DNA of 64,000 nucleotides, from contig NZ_CP046171.1 of the NCBI RefSeq assembly GCF_011801125.1, positions 3,844,001-3,908,000 of the forward strand. The letters run 5' to 3'. Source of the stretch: Nocardia brasiliensis (GTDB lineage Bacteria; Actinomycetota; Actinomycetes; Mycobacteriales; Mycobacteriaceae). How positions within the stretch are numbered: position 1 is the stretch's first letter; the number at the start of each line of letters is the position of its first letter. The notes beneath the pieces were generated by a model. That model had not been told where the DNA came from and did no database searches. It saw nothing but the letters and a program-made list of their open reading frames with translations. Shown here one piece after another: positions 9,543 to 19,051 of the stretch. The translations under genes and the position numbers were made by a program.

Positions 9543-9731
9543 ATGATGGCCATTGCCGCCGCGGTAGCGTTCGGACTCGCGCTGCTCCTCGACCTGACCG
9601 ATGCCACCCTCGGCGACACGATCACCGCCGGCACCCTGGTGACCCTCGGCTTGCTGCTGGTCGCCCTGCACCTGTCCGGTGTGGGCACCGGAACCCGCTC
9701 CTTCCGTTTCCGGCGCCGCGTGCGCAGGTAG
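9543..9731 (+). CDS. Small membrane protein
   Basis: 62 aa, unrecognised. The ATG is preceded by a strong AAGGAGG Shine-Dalgarno at 9529-9535. The peptide has two hydrophobic segments (about residues 3-16 and 28-46) and ends in a basic tail, RSFRFRRRVRR, which would sit in the cytoplasm. It starts just after the NRPS remnant, but nothing links the two. No function is proposed. Confidence 0.6.
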   Translation: MMAIAAAVAFGLALLLDLTDATLGDTITAGTLVTLGLLLVALHLSGVGTGTRSFRFRRRVRR

Positions 9732-9878
9732 CGACGGTCGGACCCGCGTATCCAGGCGCCCGGCACGGCTCTTGCGGCGCGGAGATCGGCCGCCGATCCC
9801 TCGATCAACCTGGCCGGGTCGCAGTACCATCGGACTCGTTCGCAGGCTGGTCGAGTTCGATGCTCGAAGGAGCAGTGC

Positions 9879-10427
9879 GTGGTCCGGGTACACAGAAAAT
9901 ATGGTCCGGTGCGGGTCACCGTATCGAAAACGGGGTTCGGATACAGTGCGGGCGGGGGTCCGTTACGGGTGACGAAACGGGCGGACGGCCGGATCACCCG
10001 GACGGCGCGAATTCCACGGACCGGGATCTCGGACACCAAGGTGGTGGGCCCGCGGCGGACCCGGGGGCAGATGTTGCGGGCCCGTGCCGGAGCGGCGCTG
10101 ACCGAACGGCCCTCGGTGCGGCTGACCGACGGGCGGGTGCTGCTGCGGATCCTCGCCGGGATCTGCGCACTGGTCGGGTTGCTGCTCGTGGTGAACGGGT
10201 TGCTCGTCGGGGCGTTCGCGCTGATGATCACCGCCGGGTTCTTCGTGTTCTGCGCGCGGATCGCGGCGGAACAGTCCGATCGGTCCGCGGCGCGCCCCGC
10301 GCCGGTATGGAACGTGCCGCCGGGCTGGTACCCCCCGCCCTCGGGCGGCCAGCTGCTGTACTGGTGGGACGGGCAGGCGTGGACCGAACACACCAAACGC
10401 GCCCCCGACACCGACCGCCGGCCCTGA
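9879..10427 (+). CDS. DUF4236-like protein with two membrane segments and a C-terminal DUF2510 motif
   Basis: 182 aa. The N-terminal 60 residues (KYGPVRVTVSKTGFGYSAGG with RTGIS) resemble DUF4236, whose members share a K.GPVR.N.S..G.G.S pattern. Two hydrophobic helices follow at about residues 88-125. The C-terminus has the DUF2510 signature PPGWYPPPSGGQLLYWWDGQ followed by AWTEHT. GTG start preceded by AAGGAG. Such modular proteins are common in actinobacteria and are of unknown function; DUF2510 is a membrane-associated tryptophan-rich motif. Confidence 0.75.
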   Translation: MVRVHRKYGPVRVTVSKTGFGYSAGGGPLRVTKRADGRITRTARIPRTGISDTKVVGPRRTRGQMLRARAGAALTERPSVRLTDGRVLLRILAGICALVGLLLVVNGLLVGAFALMITAGFFVFCARIAAEQSDRSAARPAPVWNVPPGWYPPPSGGQLLYWWDGQAWTEHTKRAPDTDRRP

Positions 10428-10640
10428 GCCCGGCGCACTGAGCAGCCCGAACCCCGGACCTCGGATCGGGTGTCCTCAGCCGCCGCGCGAATCCTGGACG
10501 AATCAACGGCGCGCGCTCGGTGGGTTCGTGGTGACGGCGGTCGAGGGCGCGATTTTGCCCGTGTGTTGAGATCGGTTGAGCCGCTGGGTAATTGTGGATG
10601 GCAGTTGGATCGGCTGCTGGGCGGTTATTTGGGGCGGAGA

Positions 10641-12125
10641 TCAGGGTGGCGGTGTTGTGCCGAGTGGCCCGCTGTCGGTGACGTGGACGCGGCTGCCGAT
10701 GTTGCCGCGCAGGGGCATGAATGTGCCCTCCCGCAAAGACTGTTCGATGTCCTCGAGTGAATGTCCCTTTGTCTCCGGGACGAAGAAGTACACGAAAATC
10801 AGTGACAGCAGGTTGAATCCGGCGTACATGACGAACGCGGGGCCGAGGCCGAGGGTGTCGATGGTGCTCAGTGCGGTCAGCGTGAGAACCAGGTTCGAGC
10901 CCCACAGCGCCACGGCGTGCAGACTGGTCGCGCGGTCGCGGATGCTCAGCGGATACAGCTCGGAGCCGAGCAGCCAGCCGACCGCCTGCAATCCGGCCGC
11001 GTTGCACGCCATATAGGCGAGCATCAAGCCGACCGTGAGGTAGCGGTTGGGGTGGTCGGTGAGCACGAACAGCAGACCGAAACAGCACAGGAACACCGTC
11101 GAACCCGGGATCAGGGCGAGCATCAGCCTGCGGCGGCCCACCACGTCCACCAGGCGTTCACCCACCGCGGTGAAGATCAGATAGACGGTCGCGATGCCGA
11201 GCCCGGACCAGACGACCAGGCCGGCGCCGAAGCCCGCGGCGCTGCCGAGGATGGTGTGCGAGTAGTAGATCATCATCTCCAGCCCGGACAGCTGGGTGAA
11301 GGCGGCGATGCCGAGCCCGGCCACGAGCGCGGGCCGCACCCAGCGCTGGGTGAGATTGGTCCAACCGCCGCGCGCCGCGCGCTGCTCCTGCTGGGCGATG
11401 GCCCAGATCTGCAAGGTTTCGTCGACGGCGGCGGAGCGGTTGGGGCGCAGCCAGCGCAGCACGACCCGGGCCTTGCCGATCGTCCCGTTCTCGATCAGCC
11501 AGCGCGGTGTCTCCGGCAGGCGCAGCATCGCGGCGCCGAGCACCAGGGCGGGCACGACCGCGATGCCGATCATCCACCGCCAGTCGCCGCTGTCATCGGC
11601 GGTATCGCCGGCGGCGGCGAGCAGGCTGACCAGGTTGGCCAGGAAGATCCCGACGCCGATCGCGATGTTGAAGAACGTCACCATGGCGCCGCGGCGGTGC
11701 GGCGGGGCCAGCTCGGCGATATAGGTCGGGACGATCTGCGAACAGCCGCCGACCGCGAGACCGAGGAACAACCGGGCGGCGGTCATCATCCACTCGTCCA
11801 CCGCGAGCGCGCACGCCACGACACCGACGGCGAAGACGCAGGCGATGAGCAGGATGACCTTGCGCCTGCCCAGGGTCTTCGACAGCGATCCGCCGATCAG
11901 CGCGCCGAGGACCGCGCCCGCCAGGATCGCGGCGGTCACGATCTCCTGCCTGGTGTGGTCGATGCCCCACTCGGCCGACATCTTGGGCAGCGCGCCGGAG
12001 ATGATGCCGGTGTCGTAGCCGTAGAGCATGCCGCCCAGCGCGGCGAACACCGCGACGATCACGACATTGCGGTCCGCATTATGCCTTTCGTCCCGTGTCG
12101 GCTTTTCCGGCGCGGAAACCACCAT
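10641..12125 (-). CDS. MFS transporter, sugar porter family
   Basis: About 494 aa and twelve transmembrane segments. Sugar porter signatures are present: GGMLYGYDTGIISGAL in helix 1, GGSLSKTLGRRKVIL in loop 2-3, PETPRWLIENG after helix 6, VVGRRRLML in loop 8-9 and the C-terminal PETKGHSLEDIEQSL. The family moves hexoses, pentoses or polyols with protons. The frame is open to 12287; ATG 12125 starts closest to family N-termini, but the ATG at 12206 cannot be excluded. Its substrate is not deducible. Confidence 0.88.
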   Translation of the reverse strand: MVVSAPEKPTRDERHNADRNVVIVAVFAALGGMLYGYDTGIISGALPKMSAEWGIDHTRQEIVTAAILAGAVLGALIGGSLSKTLGRRKVILLIACVFAVGVVACALAVDEWMMTAARLFLGLAVGGCSQIVPTYIAELAPPHRRGAMVTFFNIAIGVGIFLANLVSLLAAAGDTADDSGDWRWMIGIAVVPALVLGAAMLRLPETPRWLIENGTIGKARVVLRWLRPNRSAAVDETLQIWAIAQQEQRAARGGWTNLTQRWVRPALVAGLGIAAFTQLSGLEMMIYYSHTILGSAAGFGAGLVVWSGLGIATVYLIFTAVGERLVDVVGRRRLMLALIPGSTVFLCCFGLLFVLTDHPNRYLTVGLMLAYMACNAAGLQAVGWLLGSELYPLSIRDRATSLHAVALWGSNLVLTLTALSTIDTLGLGPAFVMYAGFNLLSLIFVYFFVPETKGHSLEDIEQSLREGTFMPLRGNIGSRVHVTDSGPLGTTPPP

Positions 12126-12594
12126 TTCGTATCCGTCGAGATCGCGACGGCGCCGCCGAGGCAGGAAAGTCCGGCGTCGGATTGTCGTCGAATTCTCGGT
12201 CGGCATCTTTCCAGTGCATAGTGCGCGCCCGCGTGGTGCAAACCAGCGGCCGTTCTTTGTGAACAGAATTACGTGGAGGTTTAGCAAGCCGTTGCCGGGG
12301 AACGGTACTAGTCGCGGGCATTCTGCGATCCTGGATCAGTCCGATTCGCCGGAATCCAAAGCGCGCAGGCGTTCTTCGGTCGCATGATTCGACACGAATG
12401 CTGATATCGTCGGACAGTGCCGAAATTCTGCCCGGCGATTTCTCGCGAATTGAACTGTGGCGCTGGCGGTCCCAGGCCGGCCGATCCGTCGCCTTGGTGA
12501 TCGAAATGGCGCGGTCGGCGCCAGGGAATCCGCCGCGCTCGTATTCGATGAGGCAGGCGGCCGGACGGACTCGTGCGGCCGTGCACCCAGGTTG

Positions 12595-12728
12595 AACATC
12601 GCGTTGAGGTGACCCGTCGCCGCGGCTCTCCGATACCACCGCTCGGCTCCGATACGGTCGCCTCCGTGCTGTGACTGCACGCCGCGATTGTTCATCGATG
12701 CCGGTTCGTATGGTTCGAACTCAGTCAC
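12595..12728 (-). pseudogene. Relic of a Sel1/TPR-repeat protein
   Basis: Reading from GTG 12728, the minus strand encodes VTEFEPYEPASMNNRGVQSQ and then GAERWYRRAAATGHLNAMFNLG, a recognisable Sel1-like repeat (A..WYR.AA..G...A..NLG). The match breaks off at about 12595, and further repeat-like words (LIEYERGGFPGAD) appear in a different frame. The gene therefore looks frameshifted and decayed. The rest of 12126-13029 has lower GC than its surroundings and no supportable gene. Confidence 0.45.
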
Positions 12729-13029
12729 TTGCCAATCCCCCCGACGATCACGCAATCGGTCGGGCGCGCAACCGGATTCGTAACCCGCCTCTGGCCGGAA
12801 CATCGGCACACCTCAGCTGCGAACTTTAGAAGGACCGACCAGGGTGCGCGTGCCCTTGTTTTCTTGGGCACGTGGTGGGGGCGGGTCCTCCTGATGTCGA
12901 TAGCCGGTCGTCCCATCGGAGGATGCGTCGTCCCCGGGGCGCGACCTACGTTTATCGGGTAGCGGGGGTCGGCGGCGAAAACGGTGGCCTACCTGCTCGA
13001 TCTGTTCGACGAAACGGCGGGAGAGGGAA

Positions 13030-13611
13030 ATGTTTGATCTTGTTCGCGACAATCCGGTCGCGACGATGATCGTGGTGTCGGAGGTCGGACTCTGGGTACT
13101 GCTCGCGGCGGGGTTGATCGCACGGTATCTGCTGCGGCTGCGTGCGCTCGGCGCGGCGCTGCTGTGGGGGATTCCGCTGCTCGACGTCGCGCTGATCGTG
13201 GCGGCGGCCATCGACCTGCGTCAGGGCGCGAAGCCGGGCCCGATCCACGGCATCGCGGCGCTCTATCTGGGGGTGAGCGTCGCGTTCGGGCCGACGATCG
13301 TGCGCTGGGCCGACGTCCGGTTCGCGCATCGGTTCGCGGGTGGTCCGGCGCCGGTGAAGCCGGCGAAGGGCACGCCGGAGAAGGCCGCCGCGCTGTGGCG
13401 GGAATGGAATCGGGTGGTCCTCGCCGCGGCGATCGCCTCGCTGACGCTCGGCGTGATCATTGTGACCGTCGCCCGCGGCGAGCAGGCCGACGCACTCTGG
13501 TGGTGGATCGGCCGCTCCTGGGCGATCGTCGGACTGTGGCTGGTGTTCGGGCCGCTGTGGGAAGAAGTATCCGCGCGTACCACCGGTTCCTCTTCTGTGG
13601 CCAAAAAGTAA
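13030..13611 (+). CDS. Conserved actinobacterial membrane protein
   Basis: 193 aa, function unknown. Hydrophobic segments lie at about residues 13-33, 42-60, 75-92, 133-150 and 158-178. A cytoplasmic-type loop (PAPVKPAKGTPEKAAALWREW) lies in the middle and a Ser/Lys tail at the end. The ATG has GGGAGAGGGAA immediately upstream. A stem-loop at 13662-13691 follows. No neighbour suggests a role. Confidence 0.75.
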   Translation: MFDLVRDNPVATMIVVSEVGLWVLLAAGLIARYLLRLRALGAALLWGIPLLDVALIVAAAIDLRQGAKPGPIHGIAALYLGVSVAFGPTIVRWADVRFAHRFAGGPAPVKPAKGTPEKAAALWREWNRVVLAAAIASLTLGVIIVTVARGEQADALWWWIGRSWAIVGLWLVFGPLWEEVSARTTGSSSVAKK

Positions 13612-13654
13612 GCAAGAAACCACCCCCGCCACCCGGTCGCCCGGTGTAGCCTCG

Positions 13655-15550
13655 CTACCGAGGCCCCCGAACAGATCCTTGTTCGGGGGCCATCGCCATT
13701 TTCGTGGCGGTGTCCGCGATGTCCGGAATCGGGGCCGCGTCCATCGCGCGGTCCAATGTCAAGGCGGCGTCGATGAGCGCCAGATGCGTGAAGGCCTGCG
13801 GGAAGTTGCCCAATTGCGCACCGGTCAAGGCGATTTCCTCGGCATAGAGCCCGACGTGGTTGGCGTAGGTGAGCATTTTCTCGAAGATCAGACGGGCCTG
13901 AGCGACCTCACCCGCGCGGGCGAGTGCGTCGACGTAGTCGAAGGTGCACAGCGAGAAGGTGCCTTCGGTGCCGCGCAGACCGTCGGGCGCCGCGCCCGGG
14001 TTGTAGCGATACACCAGGCTGTCGGTCACCAGTTCCTCGGAGATCGCCGAGAGCGTGGACAGCCAGCGCGGATCGCGTGGGGCGACGAATCCTGTTTTCA
14101 CCATGCGCAATAGGGACGCGTCGAGCACGTCGGCGTGATAGCGCTGAACGAACGCCTGGCGGCGCCGGTTCCAGCCACGGTCCCAGAGTTGGGCATGGAT
14201 GCGGTCGCGCTGTTCGCGCCATCGCTCGACCGGGCCGGGCAGGCCACGGGTGGTCGCGATCCGGATCGCGCGGTCGAACGCCACCCAGCTCATCAACCGC
14301 CCGTAGCTGAAATCGGCTCGGCCGCAGCGAGTTTCCCAGATGCCCTGCTCGGGCTGGTCCCAATTGTCCAGCAGCCAGTCGAGGACCGAACAGACCGCGC
14401 GCCAGCCCGCGTAGCCGACGCGCAGGCCGTGCCGATCGGCATGGTAGATGGCGTCGAGCAGTTCTCCGTAGATGTCGAGTTGCAGTTGATCGGCGGCATC
14501 GTTGCCGATCCGTACCGGCGCCGAACCTCGATAGCCGCGCCAGTGGCCGAGGACCTCCTCACGGAGCTCCGGCGAGCCGTCGACCCGATACATGATCCGC
14601 AGCGGCCCCTCGGCCCGCTGGTACCGATAACGCAGCCAGCGTGCGAAATCGCTTGCCTCCTCAGTGAATCCGAGGCTCAGCAGGGTGTGCACCGAGAACG
14701 CCGCATCCCTGATCCAGGTGTATCGGTAGTCCCAATTCCGTTCGCCACCGAGTTGTTCCGGTAGTCCGGCTGTCGGGGCCGCGATGATGGCGCCGGTGGG
14801 CGCGTAGGTCAGGAGTTTGAGGGTGATCGCGCCGCGGTGCACGATCTCGCGCCAGCGTCCCCGGTAGGTGGACCGCGCCAGCCAGGAGTGCCAGTAGCGC
14901 ACCGTGTCGTGGAACAGGCGCGCCACCTCCGCGGGCCGGATCATGCGCGGCGGGCCGGGAGCGGCTGTCTCCAAGACGATTCCGCGCGCCTGACCCGCCT
15001 CGAGGGTGAGCGAACCGTAGACGTGTCCCTCGTCGGTGGTCGCGACCCGAGCCAGCGCGGCGTCGTCCGGTTCCCGCACGATGTGCACGGTCAGTGTCTG
15101 CGCGCCGCCGTCGAACACGATGCCGTCCTCGGTCTGCCTGGTGGTGTGCGGGGCGCGGCCGTAGTCGAAGCGCGGCATCAGGTCGAGATCGAAAGTGAGC
15201 CTGCCACGTACGCAGCGCACCGTGCGCACCAGCCGGTGCTGATCGGTCGGGGCCCGGCCGGGCAGCGGCGGCATGAAGTCGCAGATTTCACCGGTGCCGT
15301 CCTCGGTCATGAAGCGGGTGATCAGAATCGCGGTATCGGGAAAATACAGCTGTGTGGTCCGATACGGCCGGATCGACGGCTGGATTCGGCAGTGCCCGCC
15401 GCGCTGGTGATCGAGCAGCGCCCCGAAGATGCTCGGCGCGTCGAACCGGGGCGAGCAGAACCAGTCGATGGTGCCGTCGGTGGCGACCAGTGCGGCCGTG
15501 TGCAGATCGCCGATCAGTCCGTGGTCGGCGATGGCCGGTGCGTCGGTCAT
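13655..15550 (-). CDS. Glycoside hydrolase family 15 protein (trehalase/glucoamylase-like)
   Basis: 631 aa. The N-terminal beta-sandwich starts IADHGLIGDLHTAALVATDG, continuing DWFCSPRFDAPSIF. The (alpha/alpha)6 catalytic domain includes ERNWDYRYTWIRDAAFSVH, RIGNDAADQLQLDIYGELLD and QGIWETR (putative catalytic Glu), with YAEEI near the C-terminus as candidate second acid. Mycobacterial GH15 enzymes of this form hydrolyse trehalose, so turnover of trehalose is the best guess; other alpha-glucosides remain possible. ATG preceded by GGAGG. The last codons overlap a stem-loop. Confidence 0.9.
   Translation of the reverse strand: MTDAPAIADHGLIGDLHTAALVATDGTIDWFCSPRFDAPSIFGALLDHQRGGHCRIQPSIRPYRTTQLYFPDTAILITRFMTEDGTGEICDFMPPLPGRAPTDQHRLVRTVRCVRGRLTFDLDLMPRFDYGRAPHTTRQTEDGIVFDGGAQTLTVHIVREPDDAALARVATTDEGHVYGSLTLEAGQARGIVLETAAPGPPRMIRPAEVARLFHDTVRYWHSWLARSTYRGRWREIVHRGAITLKLLTYAPTGAIIAAPTAGLPEQLGGERNWDYRYTWIRDAAFSVHTLLSLGFTEEASDFARWLRYRYQRAEGPLRIMYRVDGSPELREEVLGHWRGYRGSAPVRIGNDAADQLQLDIYGELLDAIYHADRHGLRVGYAGWRAVCSVLDWLLDNWDQPEQGIWETRCGRADFSYGRLMSWVAFDRAIRIATTRGLPGPVERWREQRDRIHAQLWDRGWNRRRQAFVQRYHADVLDASLLRMVKTGFVAPRDPRWLSTLSAISEELVTDSLVYRYNPGAAPDGLRGTEGTFSLCTFDYVDALARAGEVAQARLIFEKMLTYANHVGLYAEEIALTGAQLGNFPQAFTHLALIDAALTLDRAMDAAPIPDIADTATKMAMAPEQGSVRGPR
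13662..13691. terminator. Stem-loop at the 3' ends of two convergent genes
   Basis: 12-bp perfect arms (GGCCCCCGAACA and its complement) around a 6-nt loop. It lies about 50 nt after the membrane protein gene stop at 13611 and overlaps the final codons of the GH15 gene. No T-run is present on either side, so it may act as a rho-independent-like actinobacterial terminator or as a 3' stabiliser. Confidence 0.45.
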
Positions 15551-15575
15551 GGGAACCTCCTGACGAATAGTCGTG

Positions 15576-15950
15576 CTAGGGCAGGATCGTCTCCTTGATG
15601 CGCCGGAACTCCGCCTCGGTGATCGCCCCGTCGTCGAGCAGCTGTTTGGCGGTCGCGAGCTGCGTCGCGGAGTCGAGCCCGGTGACGCGGCGCAGGTACT
15701 CGTCCTCGGCCTCGCGGTAGCGCAGGCCCGCGTCGACGCGGCGTACGGTCATCGGCTTACCCCGGGCGATCAGGTAGATCAGCGCGCCGAGGAAAGGCAG
15801 CACGAGCAGCACTACCAGCCACAGAGCTTTGATCCATCCGGAGGTCTCGTGGTCGCGGAACAGATCGGAGACGATGGCGAACAGGATCATGAGGTACGCG
15901 ACGAACAGAAACGTCATGACGGCGTACCAGAGAAAATCCCACAGCGACAT
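15576..15950 (-). CDS. Membrane protein with PLDc_N-like segment and C-terminal SHOCT domain
   Basis: 124 aa. MSLWDFLWYAVMTFLFVAYL opens the first helix; a second helix (WLVVLLVLPFLGALIYLIARG) has the PLD nuclease N-terminal-like pattern. The C-terminus, LATAKQLLDDGAITEAEFRRIKETIL, is a clear SHOCT oligomerisation motif. The frame is open to 16163, but ATG 15950 has AAAGGGG upstream and matches the usual N-terminus. Cardiolipin-synthase-like PLDc_N proteins with SHOCT are common small actinobacterial membrane proteins of unknown function. It starts 25 nt upstream of the GH15 gene, so the two may be co-transcribed. Confidence 0.85.
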   Translation of the reverse strand: MSLWDFLWYAVMTFLFVAYLMILFAIVSDLFRDHETSGWIKALWLVVLLVLPFLGALIYLIARGKPMTVRRVDAGLRYREAEDEYLRRVTGLDSATQLATAKQLLDDGAITEAEFRRIKETILP

Positions 15951-16037
15951 TGCGATTACCCCTTTCTGAGCGGCCGGGTCGGGATCCGCGGCGGATCGCC
16001 GAGGCCGTTGTCGACAGTGCCGCCGCGCGTGCCCGCT

Positions 16038-16095
16038 GTCCTCACCCGATACGGATGAACTCGCGGCGCGGGCGCACCTCATCCGTGCCGGGTGA
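16038..16095. repeat. Long inverted repeat in a divergent intergenic region
   Basis: The 19-bp arms CCTCACCCGATACGGATGA (16038-16056) and its inverted partner (16077-16095) match at 17 of 19 positions, separated by 20 nt. They sit between the divergent SHOCT and DUF7144 genes, where two sites for a dimeric regulator, or a cruciform, would act on both. Confidence 0.6.
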
Positions 16096-16161
16096 GGCGC
16101 GGGGGCGGGGCGGGGCGCACAGTCGGATCGTCCGCCAACCCATCGAGAAAGGGGACGATCC

Positions 16162-16572
16162 ATGACTCACGAGCCGGATACCGAGCACCCGGTGCGCCGC
16201 GCGGTGGCCGCCGGTACCTCCCTCGCGGCGGCGGTACTGCTGCTCACGGTCGGCGTGATCTCCATCCTGGAAGGCATCTCGGCGATCGTCGCCGACCAGC
16301 TCTACGTTGTCGGATTCGAGTACCTCTATCGGTTCGACACCACTTCGTGGGGCTGGACCCACACCGTGCTCGGCACGCTGCTCGCGCTGTGTGCGGTCGG
16401 CCTGATGCTCGGCTTCACCTGGGCCAGGGTCGCCGCGATTCTCGTTGCGGCACTGTCGATCATCGGGAACTTTCTGTCGCTGCCGTACTACCCGGCATGG
16501 TCGATCTCGATCATCGTGCTGAACGTCGTCGTCATCTGGGCGATCGCGACGTGGCGCCCGGACCGGGAGTGA
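16162..16572 (+). CDS. DUF7144-type four-helix membrane protein
   Basis: 136 aa. After an 18-residue polar start come four hydrophobic segments with the family words ILEGISAIVADQLYVVG, FDTTSWGWTHTVLGTLLAL and ARVAAILVAALSIIGNFLSLPYYPAW. ATG preceded by GAAAGGGG. It is a common Nocardia/Streptomyces membrane protein without known function. Its promoter region is shared with the SHOCT gene and contains a 19-bp-arm inverted repeat. Confidence 0.8.
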   Translation: MTHEPDTEHPVRRAVAAGTSLAAAVLLLTVGVISILEGISAIVADQLYVVGFEYLYRFDTTSWGWTHTVLGTLLALCAVGLMLGFTWARVAAILVAALSIIGNFLSLPYYPAWSISIIVLNVVVIWAIATWRPDRE

Positions 16573-16582
16573 GTGGAGGGCC

Positions 16583-19051
16583 TCAGAGCAGCCCTGTGCG
16601 GTGGGCCAGCAGCAGGGTCTCGGCCCGGGAGTTGGTGCCCAGCTTGGTGTATATGCCGCGCAGATGTGTTTTGACGGTGTTGATCGAGACACCGAGGGTT
16701 TCGGCGATCTGCTGCACCGTGCGCCCGGACGGCAGTTGCGCGAGCACCGTGCGTTCGGTCGCGGTGAGCCGCGGCTGGGCGGCCCCGCGGCGCACGGCCG
16801 GATGCTGCCGGATCTCCTGGGCGAGTCTGTTGTACCTGCCGAGGGTGCCGATGTGGGTGTCGAGCAGCTGGACACAGCCGGGGACGTCGAGGAACGGCCG
16901 CACCAGGTGATCGTCCTCGGCGCCGCGCAGGGCCGCCTCGAGTGCGGCCCTGGCAGGCAATGGATTTCGCAGCGCGGCGTGCGCGGACGCGGTGAACAGC
17001 AGCGCGGTGACGGTGTGCAACGGGTGCGTGGCGTCGCCGTCGGCGATAATCGGTTCGACAAGGCCGAGCACCGTTTTCGGGTGCCCGGTGCGGGCGGCCA
17101 CCGCGGCACGGGCTACGGTGCGGCCCGCGTCGTCGCCGAGCAGCGGCTCGGCCTGCTCGATCAGCGGCCGCACGGCGCCGACGTCGGTGACCAGGAGCAA
17201 CGCGCAGATCACCGGCGGCAGCAGGAGTCCGGCGACGGGGGCGGCGTAGGGGTGCCGCAGTAGTCGCAGCGTGCTCGCCCGCAGGGGCTCGGCGGCGGCG
17301 TATTTGTCCGCGGCAGTGTCGAATTCGCACAGCCGGGTGACCGGTTCGACACAGCACCGCGGTGCCTGCCTCGGCTCCGGTGTGGTGCCGGGCTCGCCGC
17401 GCAGGTACCCGGCGAAGGACGAAACCGCCGACGCCACAGCGGCAGCCGGCGAGTCGATGAGGTGCTTGGTGTGCGCGCTGCGCACCGCGGTGCGAGCGGT
17501 GTCCCTGGCCACCGCGATGCCGCCGCGCACACCGGCGACCAGCGCCAGGTGCGCGCAGGCCCGCACCACCAGTGCATGGTTGCCGACGCATTTGGCCAGG
17601 GCGAGGCCGCGCCGGAGTTGTTGCCTGGCAAGGGTATGCGAGCCGCGCACTAGCAGCGCCGTGCCGGCCTCGATCGCGACATAGGCGTCGATATCCGGCT
17701 GTCCGGTGACCGGAAGCGGGTCCGGGAGCCGGATTTCGGCGAGACCGGTGCCGCCGGCCACCGCGGCGCGCACGGTCGCGGCGAGGGTGAGCGGTACGAG
17801 CCAGCCTCGCGGCGCGATCGTTTCGGTGTCCGGGGTACGCGCGCAGGCGATGTCGAGGTGGGTGAGCGCGGCGGTGACGTCGTCACGTTCGAGGGCATCG
17901 ATGGCGCGCAGCACCCACAGGAACGGATCGTCGGCGGGCAGCGGGGCGCGCTCGAGGCGCTGGAACAGCTGCGGCCCCGCGCCGTCGAGCACGATGCGCA
18001 ACGCGGTTTCGCGCAGGAACCGCACGAGTTCGGCCGGCGTCCCCGCCAGGACGTGCGGTAGCGCGGCGATCGGCAGGTTCATCGCGCAGTACCAGTCCGC
18101 GGTGCGGCGCAGCACCTCGGCGTGGGTGGCGCTGTAGCGGGCCTCCAACAGCAGTTCGCTGCGCAGCATGGGGTGATAGCTGAACCAGAGCTCGCCGCGG
18201 TGCGCGACGGGGGTGAGCGGGAAGTTGACGCGCAGGAGTTCGTCCAGGATCTGCGGTGCGTCGAGTCCGGTGAGTTGTTCGGCGAGTGCCGCGGTGAACG
18301 TCTCGGGGACGCTGGTCTCCACGACGAACCGGCGGACCGGTTCGGCGAGTCCCTCGATGAATTCGGTGCGCAGGAACTCACCGAGGGCGCGTGGTGCGCT
18401 CGCCAGCGCGGCCAGCGCCGTTCGGCGATCGGGCTCGGCGGCGAGCTGGCCCGCCGTGATGCGCAGCAGTGTGGGCCAGCCCCTGGTCAGATCCATGACG
18501 GTCTTCAGCTCGTCCGCGGTGAGCGTGCAATGCTGTTGCGCGCACAGCTGTTTCGCCTGTGCGCTGCTGAACATCAGGTCCGCCGAGCCCAGATACGTGA
18601 CCAGTCCTGCGGATTCGGCCGCATGCCAGCGCAATGGTGGCGCGAAACGGGCCATGAGTATGGCGACGGTGCTCGACGGCAGATGCGTCAGCACGTATTC
18701 GAGGTAGGCAAGGGCGGGCGGCTCGGTGATCAGGTGCGCGTTGTCGATCACCAGCACGGGCGGAAGGTCGGGACCGGGCAGCGCGGTGCGCAACCCGACC
18801 GCGCCGGCGTTGCGCCTGGTCAGCGTCAGCCAGCTGATGGCCGCAGCGGGCGGTGCCTGCCGACGGCGATGGCGCAGCCAGTCGGCGACGAGCACGGTCT
18901 TGCCGGTGCCCGCGGGCGCGGTGATGAGCAGTGTGGCGGCCCGCGCGGCGGACAGCGCCGTATCGAGCCGGTCGTATAACTCGGGCCGGGCGATCGGGGT
19001 GAACGCGAAAGTCGGTACGGCGGTGTGCGGCGGTTTCGGACGCGCGGTCAT
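16583..19051 (-). CDS. LuxR-family STAND regulator (MalT/LAL-like)
   Basis: About 822 aa. The N-terminal P-loop ATPase has Walker A APAGTGKT (about residues 45-52) and Walker B-like PVLVIDNAH (about 125-133). A winged-helix segment and a long alpha-helical, TPR-like sensor region follow. The C-terminus is a LuxR HTH: LTATERTVLAQLPSGRTVQQ, IAETLGVSINTVKTHLRGIY. Such proteins switch from ADP- to ATP-bound oligomers on ligand binding and activate target promoters. The frame is open to 19129; ATG 19051 is chosen for its AGGAAAG. Ligand and targets are unknown; the neighbourhood is rich in regulators. Confidence 0.92.
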   Translation of the reverse strand: MTARPKPPHTAVPTFAFTPIARPELYDRLDTALSAARAATLLITAPAGTGKTVLVADWLRHRRRQAPPAAAISWLTLTRRNAGAVGLRTALPGPDLPPVLVIDNAHLITEPPALAYLEYVLTHLPSSTVAILMARFAPPLRWHAAESAGLVTYLGSADLMFSSAQAKQLCAQQHCTLTADELKTVMDLTRGWPTLLRITAGQLAAEPDRRTALAALASAPRALGEFLRTEFIEGLAEPVRRFVVETSVPETFTAALAEQLTGLDAPQILDELLRVNFPLTPVAHRGELWFSYHPMLRSELLLEARYSATHAEVLRRTADWYCAMNLPIAALPHVLAGTPAELVRFLRETALRIVLDGAGPQLFQRLERAPLPADDPFLWVLRAIDALERDDVTAALTHLDIACARTPDTETIAPRGWLVPLTLAATVRAAVAGGTGLAEIRLPDPLPVTGQPDIDAYVAIEAGTALLVRGSHTLARQQLRRGLALAKCVGNHALVVRACAHLALVAGVRGGIAVARDTARTAVRSAHTKHLIDSPAAAVASAVSSFAGYLRGEPGTTPEPRQAPRCCVEPVTRLCEFDTAADKYAAAEPLRASTLRLLRHPYAAPVAGLLLPPVICALLLVTDVGAVRPLIEQAEPLLGDDAGRTVARAAVAARTGHPKTVLGLVEPIIADGDATHPLHTVTALLFTASAHAALRNPLPARAALEAALRGAEDDHLVRPFLDVPGCVQLLDTHIGTLGRYNRLAQEIRQHPAVRRGAAQPRLTATERTVLAQLPSGRTVQQIAETLGVSINTVKTHLRGIYTKLGTNSRAETLLLAHRTGLL

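Noticed and set aside
10917..12221. 434-codon plus-strand frame opposite the sugar porter
   Set aside because: Shadow of the MFS gene, with no start signals and low-complexity His/Gln/Asp composition.
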